Counted from the first letter of the stretch, positions 19,727 to 29,339 are shown. The stretch is 64,000 nt of DNA from JAJVID01 sp035714085 (GCA_035714085.1 DASTMP010000476.1:1-64000), one strand, 5' to 3'. Numbers and translations are program-made. The notes: a model not told the origin generated them from the letters alone.

Positions 19727-20392
19727 TTACCGCCTGGCGATCACGCAAGAGGCTTCACGCCCGACCTTCCTCTTCACAATCCTTATGTCGCGGAATCCCA
19801 CCCACCGCGCCAATCCCGCGACGTCCGCGACCTCGTCTTCGGTGAAGCCCGGCGCGAGCGCGAAGCGGTTTGTCGAATGCATGCGCAGGCATATGACCAG
19901 CAGGCCGCCTTCGCGCATGACGCGGCGCATCTCGACCAGGTTGAGTTCCGGGTTGGGCCAGAATTGATAGTTGTTGACCGCCAGCGCTTTCGTAAAACGC
20001 CCGCACTCATAAGGCAGATCGGCGATCGATCCCTGACAGACCTCGACGCGGCCCGCGACGATCAGGTCGAAGTTGTATTTCGCCGCCTGACGAACCATCA
20101 CGTCCGAAAGATCAACGCCCGCGACGAAACCGGCTTTGGCGCGTTCGGCGATCATTCGAATCGTTCTTCCGTGGCCGAAGCCGATCTCCAACGCCTGATC
20201 ATCCGGCTGGACTTCGAGCATTTCGACGGCGAATTCATTCATTCCGCCGTTCTTAATCGCCATCAGGCGTCCTACAAGACGGCCCAGCAGTCCAGTCGGG
20301 CAGGCGAATTGTGACCTCAGGCCCGAAGCTTTACACCCTCTCGGGGGAGAGGGTTGGATCAGTGGCTGGTTGATGTCGAGCTGCGTGTTCAT
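19727..20392 (-). CDS. Class I SAM-dependent methyltransferase (UbiE-like)
   Basis: 221 residues. Motif I is ALEIGFGHGRTIRMIAE (about residue 67) and motif II is AGVDLSDVMVRQA; later blocks include MRREGGLLVICL-like text (RRVMREGGLLVICL). The substrate is unknown. A strong Shine-Dalgarno (AAGGAGG) precedes the ATG. The first 30 residues are unusual because they are encoded over a perfect 8-bp hairpin (20335-20354, accctctc/gagagggt), apparently another repeat translated as part of a protein. Confidence 0.78.
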   Translation of the reverse strand: MNTQLDINQPLIQPSPPRGCKASGLRSQFACPTGLLGRLVGRLMAIKNGGMNEFAVEMLEVQPDDQALEIGFGHGRTIRMIAERAKAGFVAGVDLSDVMVRQAAKYNFDLIVAGRVEVCQGSIADLPYECGRFTKALAVNNYQFWPNPELNLVEMRRVMREGGLLVICLRMHSTNRFALAPGFTEDEVADVAGLARWVGFRDIRIVKRKVGREASCVIARR

Positions 20393-20490
20393 CGGCGCCT
20401 CCTTCTCTTCACTTTTCAGTGTAATTGTTGCCGGCGTTCAATCTCCGAATACGCGCGCGCTGTTCTCAATGTTTCAGCCGCTTCACGCTA

Positions 20491-20570
20491 GAAAAGGGAG
20501 TGGGGAGTAGGGATCGGAAAGCAATTTCCTTCGTCCCCACTCCCTACTCCCTACTCCCCACTCCCTTTTC
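20491..20570. repeat. Hairpin with perfect 23-bp arms (gggagt class)
   Basis: Arms 20491-20513 (gaaaagggagtggggagtag...) and 20548-20570 are exact complements. It lies between the starts and stops of two minus-strand genes, upstream of the methyltransferase and beyond the end of the DUF4340 gene. Confidence 0.93.
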
Positions 20571-20601
20571 TCTTCTACTCCGCTTACTTCAAAAAGTCGC
20601 C

Positions 20602-21921
20602 TTAGTTGACCGCTTCGTCGGCTTTGAAGTTCAAGCCGTCGAGCACCGATTTTTCGACTTTATAAATTTCGGGTCGCCCATCGACCTTCACGTAGACGTT
20701 ATCGCCGTCGGCGGAAGAGATTTTGAGGGTCGTCGTTTTGCCGTTCTTGTCGGTCAGGCGGACTTCGACGGCGGGTTTGGCGAGCTTCGCGGTGACCGCG
20801 CCCGATGGTTTATCGAGCACGTCGGTGGCCTGAGTTTCGAGCGGAGTGAAAATCTTGAACGTCGAAGCCTCTTTGTCTTTCTTGTCCGCCGGCTCGGTGA
20901 CCATCCACTTGTTGTCTTTCTTTTCGGCCACGAGCGTGAGGTTGGCGTTCTTGATGTAGATCTTCGTCAGCTCGTCGCGATTGAGTTTGACGAACTGTTT
21001 GCTGCGCAGCGACGCCACCTTTGTGTTGAGTTTGTTGTAGAACAGCGTGTCTATTTTGAGGAGCTGCGGCCGGTCGGAGACCTTGGCGTAGTAGTTTTCA
21101 TCGACCTTCGAGCCGATGGAGACGGTCCGCTCGCCGCCGCCGGTGAGCCTGGCGGTGATTGAAACCTTCGATTTGTCGAGTCCGTATTTCGCCGGGTCGT
21201 CCACGTTCTCGCTGACGACCTCTACGGCCTTGGCGCCGGTTATGTCGGCGAGCAGGCTGCTGACCTGGCCGTCATCCGCAAGCCCCGCGACAGGGCTTTT
21301 GATGTTCCATTCGGACTCCTTCTTCTCGATTTCGAAGCCCCCACTCTCATTGACGAACTTGACCGAGCTGAGTTCATATTGCGTCGCGCCGAGCACGGAG
21401 CGGTCGCGGATGTCGTTGAGCGATTTGTTGGAGTCGTTCAGGAGGCTGACGGGAAGGAGAGCCACGTTCTGCGAGTTGTCGATTTTGGCGTAGGCCGACA
21501 GGCTGATCTCGTCATTAGATCCGAGATCGACGCGATGTGTCTCACCGCTCTTGAGTTTGACTTCGAGTTTGACCGCCGGCTCAGAGAGGCCGTACTGCTT
21601 CAAATCGCCTCCCGCCGGGGCGAAGTCGCGTTCGATGCGGGCGCTGACCAGATCGCCGACCAGAGAGTTCACCACCCCCTCATCGGCCGTGGCGTTAACC
21701 GGCTGCGTGATCACCCACTTGTTGTTCTGGTTTTCGAGGTTGATCGTTTGGCCGCCGCGAATGACCTTAATGCCCGTGATGTCTTCACGTTTGAATTTGA
21801 ATGCCGGATTGGTCTTTTCGGCCTCTTCATCTCGAGATTTGCCGGATTTGACTTCAACAAAATAAACGGCCACGCCGGCGACCGCCGCAATCAAAAGAAT
21901 GATGAGAGTGCTTCGTTTCAT
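20602..21921 (-). CDS. DUF4340 domain protein of the Gld-like ABC operon
   Basis: 439 residues: one N-terminal membrane helix (STLIILLIAAVAGVAVYFVEV) and a large outside domain made of repeats typical of DUF4340, for example NKWVITQPVNATADEGVVNSLVGDL, EWNIKSPVAGLADDGQVSSLLADI and NKWMVTEPADKKDKEASTFKIF. The three similar blocks suggest internal duplication. DUF4340 proteins usually end operons of an ABC ATPase, an ABC-2 permease and a GldG-like protein, exactly the order here. The cargo is unknown. Confidence 0.85.
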   Translation of the reverse strand: MKRSTLIILLIAAVAGVAVYFVEVKSGKSRDEEAEKTNPAFKFKREDITGIKVIRGGQTINLENQNNKWVITQPVNATADEGVVNSLVGDLVSARIERDFAPAGGDLKQYGLSEPAVKLEVKLKSGETHRVDLGSNDEISLSAYAKIDNSQNVALLPVSLLNDSNKSLNDIRDRSVLGATQYELSSVKFVNESGGFEIEKKESEWNIKSPVAGLADDGQVSSLLADITGAKAVEVVSENVDDPAKYGLDKSKVSITARLTGGGERTVSIGSKVDENYYAKVSDRPQLLKIDTLFYNKLNTKVASLRSKQFVKLNRDELTKIYIKNANLTLVAEKKDNKWMVTEPADKKDKEASTFKIFTPLETQATDVLDKPSGAVTAKLAKPAVEVRLTDKNGKTTTLKISSADGDNVYVKVDGRPEIYKVEKSVLDGLNFKADEAVN

Positions 21922-21952
21922 AAGTTATTCGGTGATTTGTAGTTGATGGTTG

Positions 21953-22022
21953 GTGGTTAGTGGTTGGCGGTTGGTGAGTTCTAGGCTCTATAACCAACCA
22001 CTAGGCGCCAACCACTAACCAC
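21953..22022. repeat. Hairpin with gtggttag-type repeat arms
   Basis: Core arms 21953-21969 (gtggttagtggttggcg) and 22006-22022 are exact complements, flanked by looser repeats of ggttggtg. It fills the spacer between the GldG-like and DUF4340 genes of one operon, so it is probably transcribed and could lower downstream expression. Confidence 0.9.
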
Positions 22023-22026
22023 TATT

Positions 22027-23559
22027 TCATCTTCGCTTCCACCAGATGTAGGCGCCGGAGCCAATGACGGCGACGGGCATGAACAGCACGCTCAACCAGA
22101 AAAAGGTGCGCTGCTGACTTTCGCTCATCGTCACCGAGCGGCTGGAAGCAGTCTTGGGGCGGATCGAGATCAGGTCTTCTTCCTCCGCCAGCCAGTTAAC
22201 CGAGTTCAGAAATAGATCGCCGTTCCGTTCGAACCTGAAGGCGCCGTTCGAGGCGAAGTCAGAGTCGCCAATGACAACAAGGCGGGCCTCTTTACCATTC
22301 ACGCTCTTGCTGGCCGCCGCGCCGAGTGTGAGCGGGCCTTTCTGGTCCTTGGCCGGATCGTACTTGATCTCCGGGCCGGGCGCGATCTTGTCTTTAGCGA
22401 AGCTCGCCTCGGAAGTGGTCAGCAGCGGAGTAGCGCTGGCGCCGGCGCCGCCGGTGATCTTGATGGCGCGAGCCTCCGGGAAGACAGTCAACGTACGCCC
22501 AAAGTCTTTAGTGATCGAGTGACTACCGTAATCTGTAACAAGCGGAGCTACGGGGCCTGCGCCGACGAGTTGCCCCCTGCCGCTGGCGTCGATCGCGATG
22601 TTGTCGGCGGCCTGAATGTTCCAAGTCTTGAGCACGTCGCCGAGTTGCGGGTCGGTCTCCGGGTCGAGCATCAGCATCGCCTTGCCGCCGTCGTCCAGGT
22701 ACTTGCCGATCATTGCGACTTCAGGCGGCGTTACGGATTGCTTGGGTCCGGCGACGATGAGCGCCGCGCACTCCGAGGGAACTTGCTGCTCTCTGGCCAG
22801 AAGCACGGTCTTGAGTTGGTAATTCTCATCCTTGAGCCGCTGTTCGACGATCGAGTAGCCCGAATTTTGCGTGTCGGAGAGCGACTTCTCGCCATGTCCT
22901 TCGACGAAGCACACGGTCTTCAGTTTGTCGCGCGTGACCTTCAGGATGGCGTTGGTGACGGCTTGCTCGGATGCATTGTTGATGGTCTCGTTACGGTCGC
23001 CGGCGGTCACGACGATGTCACCCATCCGCCGCACCTTGTACTGCCGCGCCAACTCCGGACGTTGATTCGGGTCGATGCGCTCGTAACTGAGGCGGGGGCC
23101 GGCGTATTTGTACTCCTTCATGAGGTCGGAGAATTGTTGATTATCCACCTTGTCGAAGTCGATCACCTTCACGTCTTTGGGAAGGTTGGCTACTACCTTC
23201 TTGGTTTGATCAGAGATCGAGTAGAGGCCTTCGGACGTCAGGTCGAAGCGTTTGTGGTGGCGATAGCCCAGGTAGTTGGCCACCGTCACCAGCGCCAGCA
23301 CGGCTACTGACAGGACGACGGTGTTTGCGCCCAGCTTCCCTTGTCGCCTGCGGAAGAACTCGACAATTGCGCCGAAGTTGAACCCGATCGAGACCAGGAT
23401 CAACATCAGTCCGACGACGACCATCGCCGGAGTCAGCTTGCCCATGATGCCCTCGCCGACCCAGACGCCTTGAATAAGGTAACGAAAATAACCCGCCAGA
23501 GTCATCGCCACGCCGACGAATCCGGACAGCCTGTAGATTTCTTGCCGATCGATTTTCAT
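22027..23559 (-). CDS. GldG-like ABC-transporter auxiliary protein
   Basis: 510 residues with N-terminal membrane helices (about residues 10-100), an extracytoplasmic GldG/ABC_transp_aux domain (RFDLTSEGLYSISDQTKKV, then a glutamine-amidotransferase-like fold with FVEGHGEKS and VVIGDSDF), and a C-terminal helix (LSVLFMPVAVIGSGAYIWW). Relatives work with an ATPase and permease in Gld-type systems. The start at 23559 (MKIDRQ) is chosen; the open frame reaches 23622, but the extra 21 residues are the translated arm of the hairpin at 23568-23653. Confidence 0.85.
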   Translation of the reverse strand: MKIDRQEIYRLSGFVGVAMTLAGYFRYLIQGVWVGEGIMGKLTPAMVVVGLMLILVSIGFNFGAIVEFFRRRQGKLGANTVVLSVAVLALVTVANYLGYRHHKRFDLTSEGLYSISDQTKKVVANLPKDVKVIDFDKVDNQQFSDLMKEYKYAGPRLSYERIDPNQRPELARQYKVRRMGDIVVTAGDRNETINNASEQAVTNAILKVTRDKLKTVCFVEGHGEKSLSDTQNSGYSIVEQRLKDENYQLKTVLLAREQQVPSECAALIVAGPKQSVTPPEVAMIGKYLDDGGKAMLMLDPETDPQLGDVLKTWNIQAADNIAIDASGRGQLVGAGPVAPLVTDYGSHSITKDFGRTLTVFPEARAIKITGGAGASATPLLTTSEASFAKDKIAPGPEIKYDPAKDQKGPLTLGAAASKSVNGKEARLVVIGDSDFASNGAFRFERNGDLFLNSVNWLAEEEDLISIRPKTASSRSVTMSESQQRTFFWLSVLFMPVAVIGSGAYIWWKRR

Positions 23560-23567
23560 AGATTTTT

Positions 23568-23653
23568 TCTGGGAGTGGAGAATAGGAAATGAGAAGTGGG
23601 GAAGTGATGTTTGACTCCCCACTCCCTACTTCCTGCTCCCCATTCCTGCTCCT
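23568..23653. repeat. Imperfect hairpin (gggagt class)
   Basis: Left text gggagtggagaataggaaat and right text ending in ctccccattcctgctcc are approximately complementary. It fills the spacer between the permease and GldG-like genes. Confidence 0.75.
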
Positions 23654-23654
23654 T

Positions 23655-24446
23655 TTATGCTCTTCTCCAACGCATAGAGTCCAGATTGCGCAACGTCAGG
23701 AAGACGCCGACCGCGGCCGCCGAGATGTAGAAGATGACGGACGAGGTGTCGATCACGCCCTGCGCGAAAGTTTCGTGATGCTGGAGGATCGAGAGATATT
23801 TGAAGACCTCGGCCGCGGCCGAGGTTGAATCGCGCATCGTCAGGTCTAAAAACAACAGCAGCAGGAAAAGGATGAATGTCACCACGCCGGCCACGATCTG
23901 GTTCTCGGTCAACGACGAGATGAACGATCCCAGTGCGATCAGCACCGCGCCCAGCAGTAACAGCCCCAAATATCCCGACCCGACGATTCGCCACGGCAGG
24001 GCCGGCTCGCTGTACCGACCCACAATCAAGTAGTAGAGCAGCGTCGGCGCCAGCATCAGCGCGAAGAAGGTGAGCGAGGCGGCGAACTTGCCGATCACGA
24101 TCTGGAACTCGGTGAGCGGCGAAGTCATGAGCATCTCCATCGTGCCGCGCTTACGCTCTTCGGAGTAAACGCCCATGGTCATCATCGGCATCAGCAGCGG
24201 CATCACGTAGGTGCCGATGAAGCTGACGAAGTTGCGGATGACCATCGACGGCACGTCGACCTCTGGCGGCACGCCCATCTGCTGCGCCTGCATCATCATC
24301 CTGATCGACTGGCCCATCCAGTAGTTCAGGATCAGCGAGAAGACCAGCCCCGTCGCGAGCAGAAAAAACCCGATCACCGTGTAGGCGATCGGCGAAACGA
24401 AGTAGCCGCTGAGTTCGCGGCGGTAGATTGCGAGAATTCCTTTCAT
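23655..24446 (-). CDS. ABC-2 type permease (GldF-like)
   Basis: Inner-membrane permease of 263 residues with six hydrophobic segments. The N-terminus (YRRELSGYFVSPIAYTVIGFF) and the block YSEERKRGTMEMLMTSPLTEFQIVIGKF are hallmarks of ABC-2 permeases of the GldF/NosY type. A Met-rich loop (MMMQAQQMGVPPEVDVP) lies between the first two helices. It lies 63 bp after the ATPase gene and should form the membrane channel with it. Confidence 0.9.
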   Translation of the reverse strand: MKGILAIYRRELSGYFVSPIAYTVIGFFLLATGLVFSLILNYWMGQSIRMMMQAQQMGVPPEVDVPSMVIRNFVSFIGTYVMPLLMPMMTMGVYSEERKRGTMEMLMTSPLTEFQIVIGKFAASLTFFALMLAPTLLYYLIVGRYSEPALPWRIVGSGYLGLLLLGAVLIALGSFISSLTENQIVAGVVTFILFLLLLFLDLTMRDSTSAAAEVFKYLSILQHHETFAQGVIDTSSVIFYISAAAVGVFLTLRNLDSMRWRRA

Positions 24447-24509
24447 AAATTATTCCTTTTGACTTCCGCGGCGCCTGCCGCCACGGAACTTCGATCAGGG
24501 ATTTCCGAC

Positions 24510-25526
24510 CTACGGCGCGACTGTCTCGGCGACCGCCTCTTCAGCCTGCTCTTCAGCATTCGCTGCGCCCTTCGCCTCGACTTTTCCTTCAGCCTGCTCC
24601 TCGGTAGTCAGTTGCATGAAGATGTCTTCGAGGCTGAGGTTGATGGCGCGCATCTCCAGCAGGTCGAATCCCTTGTTGACGACGCGCGCGGCGATCTGCG
24701 CTCGCAAATCCGCGCCGCTCTCGCTTTCGATCTCGGCGGTGACCAGGCTGTCCGCGCTCAATTCGACCTCGACGCTCTTGACGCCCTCGATCGAGGAGAT
24801 GGCGGCGCGCAGGCCCTCGGCGGCGCCTTTGACCTGAAGGCGAACGCGCTCGCCGCCTTTGAGTTGTGTGGTCAGGTTCTGGGTCGTGTCGACTGCGGCG
24901 ATGCGGCCCTTGTTGATAATGACCACGCGGTCGCAGGTCATCTCAACCTCGGGCAGGATGTGCGTCGAGAGGATGATCGTGTGTTGCCCGGCCAGATTTT
25001 TGATCAGGCGGCGGACTTCTTTGATCTGGTTCGGGTCGAGTCCGACGGTCGGCTCATCGAGGATGATCACGTCGGGGTTGTGGACGATGGCCTGCGCGAT
25101 GCCGACGCGCTGCTTGTAGCCGCGCGACAACCGCTTGATCAATTCGTTCTCACGATCGGCCACACTCGCCATCCTCATCGCCTCGGCGACGCGGTTCGGA
25201 ATCTCGGCCGTCGGAACGCCTTTGATCTGCGCCACGAATCTCAAATAGGCGCTAACGGTCATGTCGGTGTAGAGCGGCGGGGTTTCGGGCAGATAGCCGA
25301 TGCGCTTGCGGACTTCCATCGACTGTTCGAAAACGTCGAAGCCCGCGATCCGAGCCGTCCCTCCCGTCGCCGGCAAGTAGCCGGTCAGTATTCGCATTGT
25401 TGTGGTTTTACCCGCGCCGTTCGGGCCGAGGAAGCCCAGGATTTCACCTTTTTCTACCTTAAATGAAATGTCATTGACAGCGCGAGCCTGTCCGTAGCTT
25501 TTTACAAGATGCTCAACTTCAATCAA
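24510..25526 (-). CDS. ABC transporter ATPase (GldA-like)
   Basis: ATP-binding subunit of 338 residues. Walker A GPNGAGKTTT, signature LSRGYKQRVG, Walker B VIILDEPTVGLDP and the switch His (STHILPE) are intact, followed by a C-terminal domain of about 100 residues and an Ala/Glu-rich tail (EEQAEGKVEAKGAANAEEQ). First gene of the minus-strand operon ATPase-permease-GldG-like-DUF4340. It faces away from the A/B cluster across 292 bp that hold the promoter/operator described at 25686-25728. Confidence 0.93.
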   Translation of the reverse strand: MIEVEHLVKSYGQARAVNDISFKVEKGEILGFLGPNGAGKTTTMRILTGYLPATGGTARIAGFDVFEQSMEVRKRIGYLPETPPLYTDMTVSAYLRFVAQIKGVPTAEIPNRVAEAMRMASVADRENELIKRLSRGYKQRVGIAQAIVHNPDVIILDEPTVGLDPNQIKEVRRLIKNLAGQHTIILSTHILPEVEMTCDRVVIINKGRIAAVDTTQNLTTQLKGGERVRLQVKGAAEGLRAAISSIEGVKSVEVELSADSLVTAEIESESGADLRAQIAARVVNKGFDLLEMRAINLSLEDIFMQLTTEEQAEGKVEAKGAANAEEQAEEAVAETVAP

Positions 25527-25685
25527 GTCAGCCTCCGAAGGGGTCGCAAAGTTGGATATGTCTGATTCAAGGGATGCGATCTGCGTAAACAGAAGTAAGA
25601 GATTCTATTGGCGCCATTGAGACGCGTCAAGAGGCCGTTCCGTGGTCGCTGGCCCGACCGTGAGGGATGGCTCCGCCAAATTCTC

Positions 25686-25728
25686 TTGCGGCGTTCGGAT
25701 GGCGCTCGTACAATGACCGTGGTCATTG
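25686..25728 (+). promoter_or_regulatory. Putative promoter with palindromic operator upstream of the A/B cluster
   Basis: A sigma-70-like pair TTGCGG (25686-25691) and TACAAT (25709-25714) has a 17-bp spacer. An inverted repeat CAATGACC-GT-GGTCATTG (25711-25728) overlaps the -10 box and start region, as an operator would. It lies 91 bp before the A1 start; the spacer ends in a strong Shine-Dalgarno (AAGGAGGG, 25807). The remaining spacer shows nothing else I can name. Confidence 0.5.
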
Positions 25729-25818
25729 CAGCTTCAAACGCCGCCTGCTCTAACATAACACACAATAATGTAGCGGGCGCGAATCGCCCGCTTCTCGGCA
25801 AGCCTCAAGGAGGGCGAT

Positions 25819-27609
25819 ATGCTTCGATTCACCCGATTCACGATTTTTCTCTCGACAGCTCTTCTCCTCGTCTTTGACATCGCGAACGCGCAAACTTCGC
25901 AGGTCGACAATCGCCCGCGTACGGCTTCGATCAGCGGGCGCGTGACCATTGCCGGGAAAGCGGCGGCCAACGTTAAAGTCACTGTAACTGAGGTCAAGGA
26001 AAGACCGACTATCGGGAACCAGGACTTTTCAATAGGGCTGCCAGGATCGGGCGCCGGAGAGGATCACGTAGTCCTGACCGACGCCGAGGGGCGTTACCGC
26101 GTGACCAATTTGCCCGAAGGCAAATATGAAGCGCGTGCGCTGCTAGGATCTTACGTCAGAGAAAAGCCCTCTTCGAACGCTTCCCTCAAGGAATCATTCT
26201 CGCTCGATGAAGGCGCCTCGCGGGAGAACGTTGATTTCGCGCTTGTGCGCGGCGGGGTCATCACCGGGCGCGTGACCGACGCGGACGGACGCCCGTTGAT
26301 CGCAAGGGGCGTCATTTTACAGGTCGTGGATGAGGAGGGGCGGAAACATGACGCCCGTGGCCTTCCGAACCTGATGACGACATTTGAGATGTTTCAAACC
26401 GATGATCGCGGAGTTTATCGCATCTTCGGACTCCGCGCGGGGCGCTATCTGGTCAGCGCGGGCGGAGAGTCAGACATCTTTTATTCGCGCGCGTGGCATC
26501 CGGACGCCTCCGATGAAAGTCAGGCGAAAATCATCGAAGTCGCCGCAGGCGGCGAAAGCGCCGGCGCTGACATCAGGCTCGGCGCCGCAAAGAAGACTTA
26601 CGAAGCGTTGGGGCGCGTCGTTGATGACGAGACGGGTAAGCCCATTGCTGGCGCCGGCGTGAGCTGTATCAAAGTCAAGGGCGTCAACGAGGGCGCGGCG
26701 ATTGACGGCGCCGAGTTCAGCGGATTCGGCGGAAACTCAAGGACCGATGAGCAGGGCAATTTCCGGCTTAGCGGTCTCACCTCGGGACAGTACAGCGTGG
26801 GTCTCGCCGACTACGAATCGTTTCTGACGGGCGGCGGCAGTAGTTATTACGGCGATGGGATGAAGTTCGAGGTTCACGGCGGCAACGTGGCCGGCATTGA
26901 GGTCAGAGCGAAAATCGGCGCGACGATCAGCGGCGTCGCCATAATCGAAGACGCGGATCAGTCCACAAAATCCAGCCTCTCGCAGACAATTATCATGACG
27001 CAGCCCATGCCGCCTCCGCCGAATGAAATAGATGAAAACGCGTTTGCAATGGCGCCAGCGACTTCTCGAATCGGAATTGACGGCGGCTTTTCCCTCAAGG
27101 GCCTTCGGCCCGGCAAGGTAATGATACAGGCTTTCAGCATGACCGGCGGCGCGCTCAGCATCATGCGAATCGAACGAGGCGGAGTTGAGATGAACGATGG
27201 AATCGTCGTCACAGGCCGCGAAGACATCACGGGTATCCGGATAGTTTTAGGAAAGGCCTCGGGCGTGATTCGCGGTCAAGTAGAGACGATGGGCGGCGCA
27301 TTGCCTAAAGGCTGGCGGATGTATGTGACGGCCCGCGGCGAACAAGAAGGCGCCGGCGCTGTGTTCGGAGGGTCCGGCGGTTCGGCGGAAGTTGATGGCA
27401 AAGGCCGGTTCGTAATCGAAGGGTTGGCGCCGGGCGAATATGAATTGATGTTGATCGCTCGACCGGAGTTAACTCCGAATTCGCCGCCGCAGCCCGCCCA
27501 AAACATGCCCGCGCCGGTCACACAAAAAATAGCTGTCACAAAAGGCCAGGAAACGCTGGTCACGATGACACTCGATCTGAGCAGGAAAAATCAGGAGGAT
27601 AAACAATGA
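25819..27609 (+). CDS. A1: secreted carboxypeptidase-regulatory-like repeat protein (A type, lineage I)
   Basis: 596 residues: signal peptide (cleavage after IANA), then a chain of beta-sandwich units. The first starts TASISGRVTIAGKAAANVKV; the second is GGVITGRVTDADGRPLIARG followed by QTDDRGVYRIFGLRAGRYLVSAGG. A linker WHPDASDESQAKIIEV leads to a third unit with GRVVDDETGKPIAGAGVSC. The A-type ending follows: IMRIERGGVEMNDGIVV, ITGIRIVLGKASGVIRGQVE, GKGRFVIEGLAPGEYEL, and a final strand VTMTLDLS. No catalytic residues are seen, so a structural or binding role outside the cell is inferred. Its stop overlaps the B1 start (ATGA). Confidence 0.85.
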   Translation: MLRFTRFTIFLSTALLLVFDIANAQTSQVDNRPRTASISGRVTIAGKAAANVKVTVTEVKERPTIGNQDFSIGLPGSGAGEDHVVLTDAEGRYRVTNLPEGKYEARALLGSYVREKPSSNASLKESFSLDEGASRENVDFALVRGGVITGRVTDADGRPLIARGVILQVVDEEGRKHDARGLPNLMTTFEMFQTDDRGVYRIFGLRAGRYLVSAGGESDIFYSRAWHPDASDESQAKIIEVAAGGESAGADIRLGAAKKTYEALGRVVDDETGKPIAGAGVSCIKVKGVNEGAAIDGAEFSGFGGNSRTDEQGNFRLSGLTSGQYSVGLADYESFLTGGGSSYYGDGMKFEVHGGNVAGIEVRAKIGATISGVAIIEDADQSTKSSLSQTIIMTQPMPPPPNEIDENAFAMAPATSRIGIDGGFSLKGLRPGKVMIQAFSMTGGALSIMRIERGGVEMNDGIVVTGREDITGIRIVLGKASGVIRGQVETMGGALPKGWRMYVTARGEQEGAGAVFGGSGGSAEVDGKGRFVIEGLAPGEYELMLIARPELTPNSPPQPAQNMPAPVTQKIAVTKGQETLVTMTLDLSRKNQEDKQ

Positions 27610-29318
27610 AAAGTTTGTCGCTGATTGGCGCCGCTCTCCTCTTCATATCGGCGTCGTGGACGGCGACCGCGCAGGAGACGCAACCCAAGCGCGAAGGTGC
27701 GATCTCAGGGCGGCTGGTCGCGGACGACGGCCAGCCGATGGGGGGGGCGCAGGTGATGGCCATCGGAGTCGGCAACTCGCCGATCGCGAGCGCGCAGCAG
27801 TCGGCCAACTGTGACGCGGATGGGAATTTCAAAGTGACGGGATTGTCGAGCGGCGTCTACTCGCTCCTTGCGCGGGCGCCGGGCTACGTTTCCGTTCTGG
27901 ACCAATCGCGCAAATACCGCATCGGCGAGAGCGTGATTGTCCGGATGGCCAGAGGCGGCGTGATCACTGGCCGCGTGACCGACGAGTTCGGCGAACCCAT
28001 GGTCGGCGTCAGGGTCTCGGCCGATCGTGTGCGCGATTCTCAAGGCGGGCCGGACAGGAGCGCCCCGGTGATGAATGATTCATCGCGGATGACCGATGAT
28101 CGTGGCGTCTATCGTATCTACGGCCTCGAAGCGGGCGCTTATGTGGTTGGCGTCAACGTGGCGTCTCCGCCGTTCGGCGACCTGGGGCAGACAAGCCGTG
28201 AGATTCCGAGCTATCACCCATCATCGCCCAGAGGCGCGGCTGTCGAGGTCAATCTGCGTGGCGCCGAAGAAGTAACCGGCGTTGACATTCGCGCGCGTGG
28301 CGTCCGAGGCCGTTCGATCAGCGGGACGATTTCTGGAGATACGCAAGGCGAGGGGTTGATCAATGGAGTCGCCGTAATGCTTTACGGAGCCGCGGACAAA
28401 TATCTCGCGGGAGTGACCGCTCTGATCGGCGGACAGAACTTTTCGCTGCGCGGCGTGGAGGATGGCGAATACGAATTGATAGCGATGCGATTCAGCGAGA
28501 GCGCGGATTTCGCTCTCTCGGCGCCGAGGCGCGTTGCGGTGAGAGGCGCCGACGTCAACGGCGTCGAGTTGAAGCTGATGAAACTCGGTTCTATCTCTGG
28601 CCGGGTCGTCATCGAGGCGCCGAAAGAAGAGTGCAAAGCCACTGTTCAGTTCAAGGTCGAGGAGGCCCTGATCGAAATGAAGCGCGACGATCGGACGCCC
28701 GGCGTTTTCTCGTCCGGACTTTTTCCGATGGAGGCCGGAATGTCTTTAGGCGACGCCACGCCCGAGAAAGACGGCGGCTTCACTGCGAAGAGCCTGGAGT
28801 CGGGCCACTATCGAATTAATACTGACCTGCCAGATGAAAACTGGTATGTACGCGCGATCACACAGGCCTCGACGCCGAAGCCTATTGACGTTTCTCGCGC
28901 CGGCGTCACGCTCAAGCAGGGCGAAAAAATTTCGGGAATCGAAATGATAATCGGCCAGGGCGCGGCAAGTCTTAGCGGCCGTGTCGTTCCATCGCGTGAA
29001 GGCGCGCAATTGCCGAAGCGGCTTCGCGCCCACCTGGTCCCGGCCGAGACGACCGCCGCTGACGACATGATCCGCTACGTCGAAGCGCCCGTCCGCGCCG
29101 ACGGCTCGTTCGAGTTCAAACACATAGAGCCGGGCAAGTATCTATTGCATACGCGGCAGGCCACTGAAAAAGAAGCGAACGATGACCAGGCTCGCCCGCT
29201 TGCCTGGGACGCGGTCGAACGCGCGAAACTTCGCCGTGAAGCCGCGGCCGCGAAGAACGAAATCGAACTAAAAGTTTGTGAGCGCGTGAAAGAGTATGTT
29301 TTGAGGTTGCAGCCGTAA
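27606..29318 (+). CDS. B1: secreted carboxypeptidase-regulatory-like repeat protein (B type, lineage I)
   Basis: 570 residues with a signal peptide ending TATAQ. Repeat units include GAISGRLVADDGQPMGGAQV, GGVITGRVTDEFGEPMVGVRV and TDDRGVYRIYGLEAGAYVVGV, then YHPSSPRGAAVEV in place of the A-type linker. B-type marks: Cys in EAPKEECKATVQF, a unit ASLSGRVVPSREGAQLP, FEFKHIEPGKYLLHTRQAT, a helical stretch AWDAVERAKLRREAAAAKN, and a last Cys in KVCERVKEYV. The two conserved Cys may pair. It begins inside the A1 stop codon with AGGAGG upstream, so A1 and B1 should be made in fixed proportion. Confidence 0.85.
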   Translation: MKSLSLIGAALLFISASWTATAQETQPKREGAISGRLVADDGQPMGGAQVMAIGVGNSPIASAQQSANCDADGNFKVTGLSSGVYSLLARAPGYVSVLDQSRKYRIGESVIVRMARGGVITGRVTDEFGEPMVGVRVSADRVRDSQGGPDRSAPVMNDSSRMTDDRGVYRIYGLEAGAYVVGVNVASPPFGDLGQTSREIPSYHPSSPRGAAVEVNLRGAEEVTGVDIRARGVRGRSISGTISGDTQGEGLINGVAVMLYGAADKYLAGVTALIGGQNFSLRGVEDGEYELIAMRFSESADFALSAPRRVAVRGADVNGVELKLMKLGSISGRVVIEAPKEECKATVQFKVEEALIEMKRDDRTPGVFSSGLFPMEAGMSLGDATPEKDGGFTAKSLESGHYRINTDLPDENWYVRAITQASTPKPIDVSRAGVTLKQGEKISGIEMIIGQGAASLSGRVVPSREGAQLPKRLRAHLVPAETTAADDMIRYVEAPVRADGSFEFKHIEPGKYLLHTRQATEKEANDDQARPLAWDAVERAKLRREAAAAKNEIELKVCERVKEYVLRLQP

Positions 29319-29339
29319 CGACTGCAAAGGAGGGACACA

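Noticed and set aside
24459..25466. Plus-strand open frame of 335 codons over the ABC ATPase
   Set aside because: Antisense shadow of a gene with all ATPase motifs.
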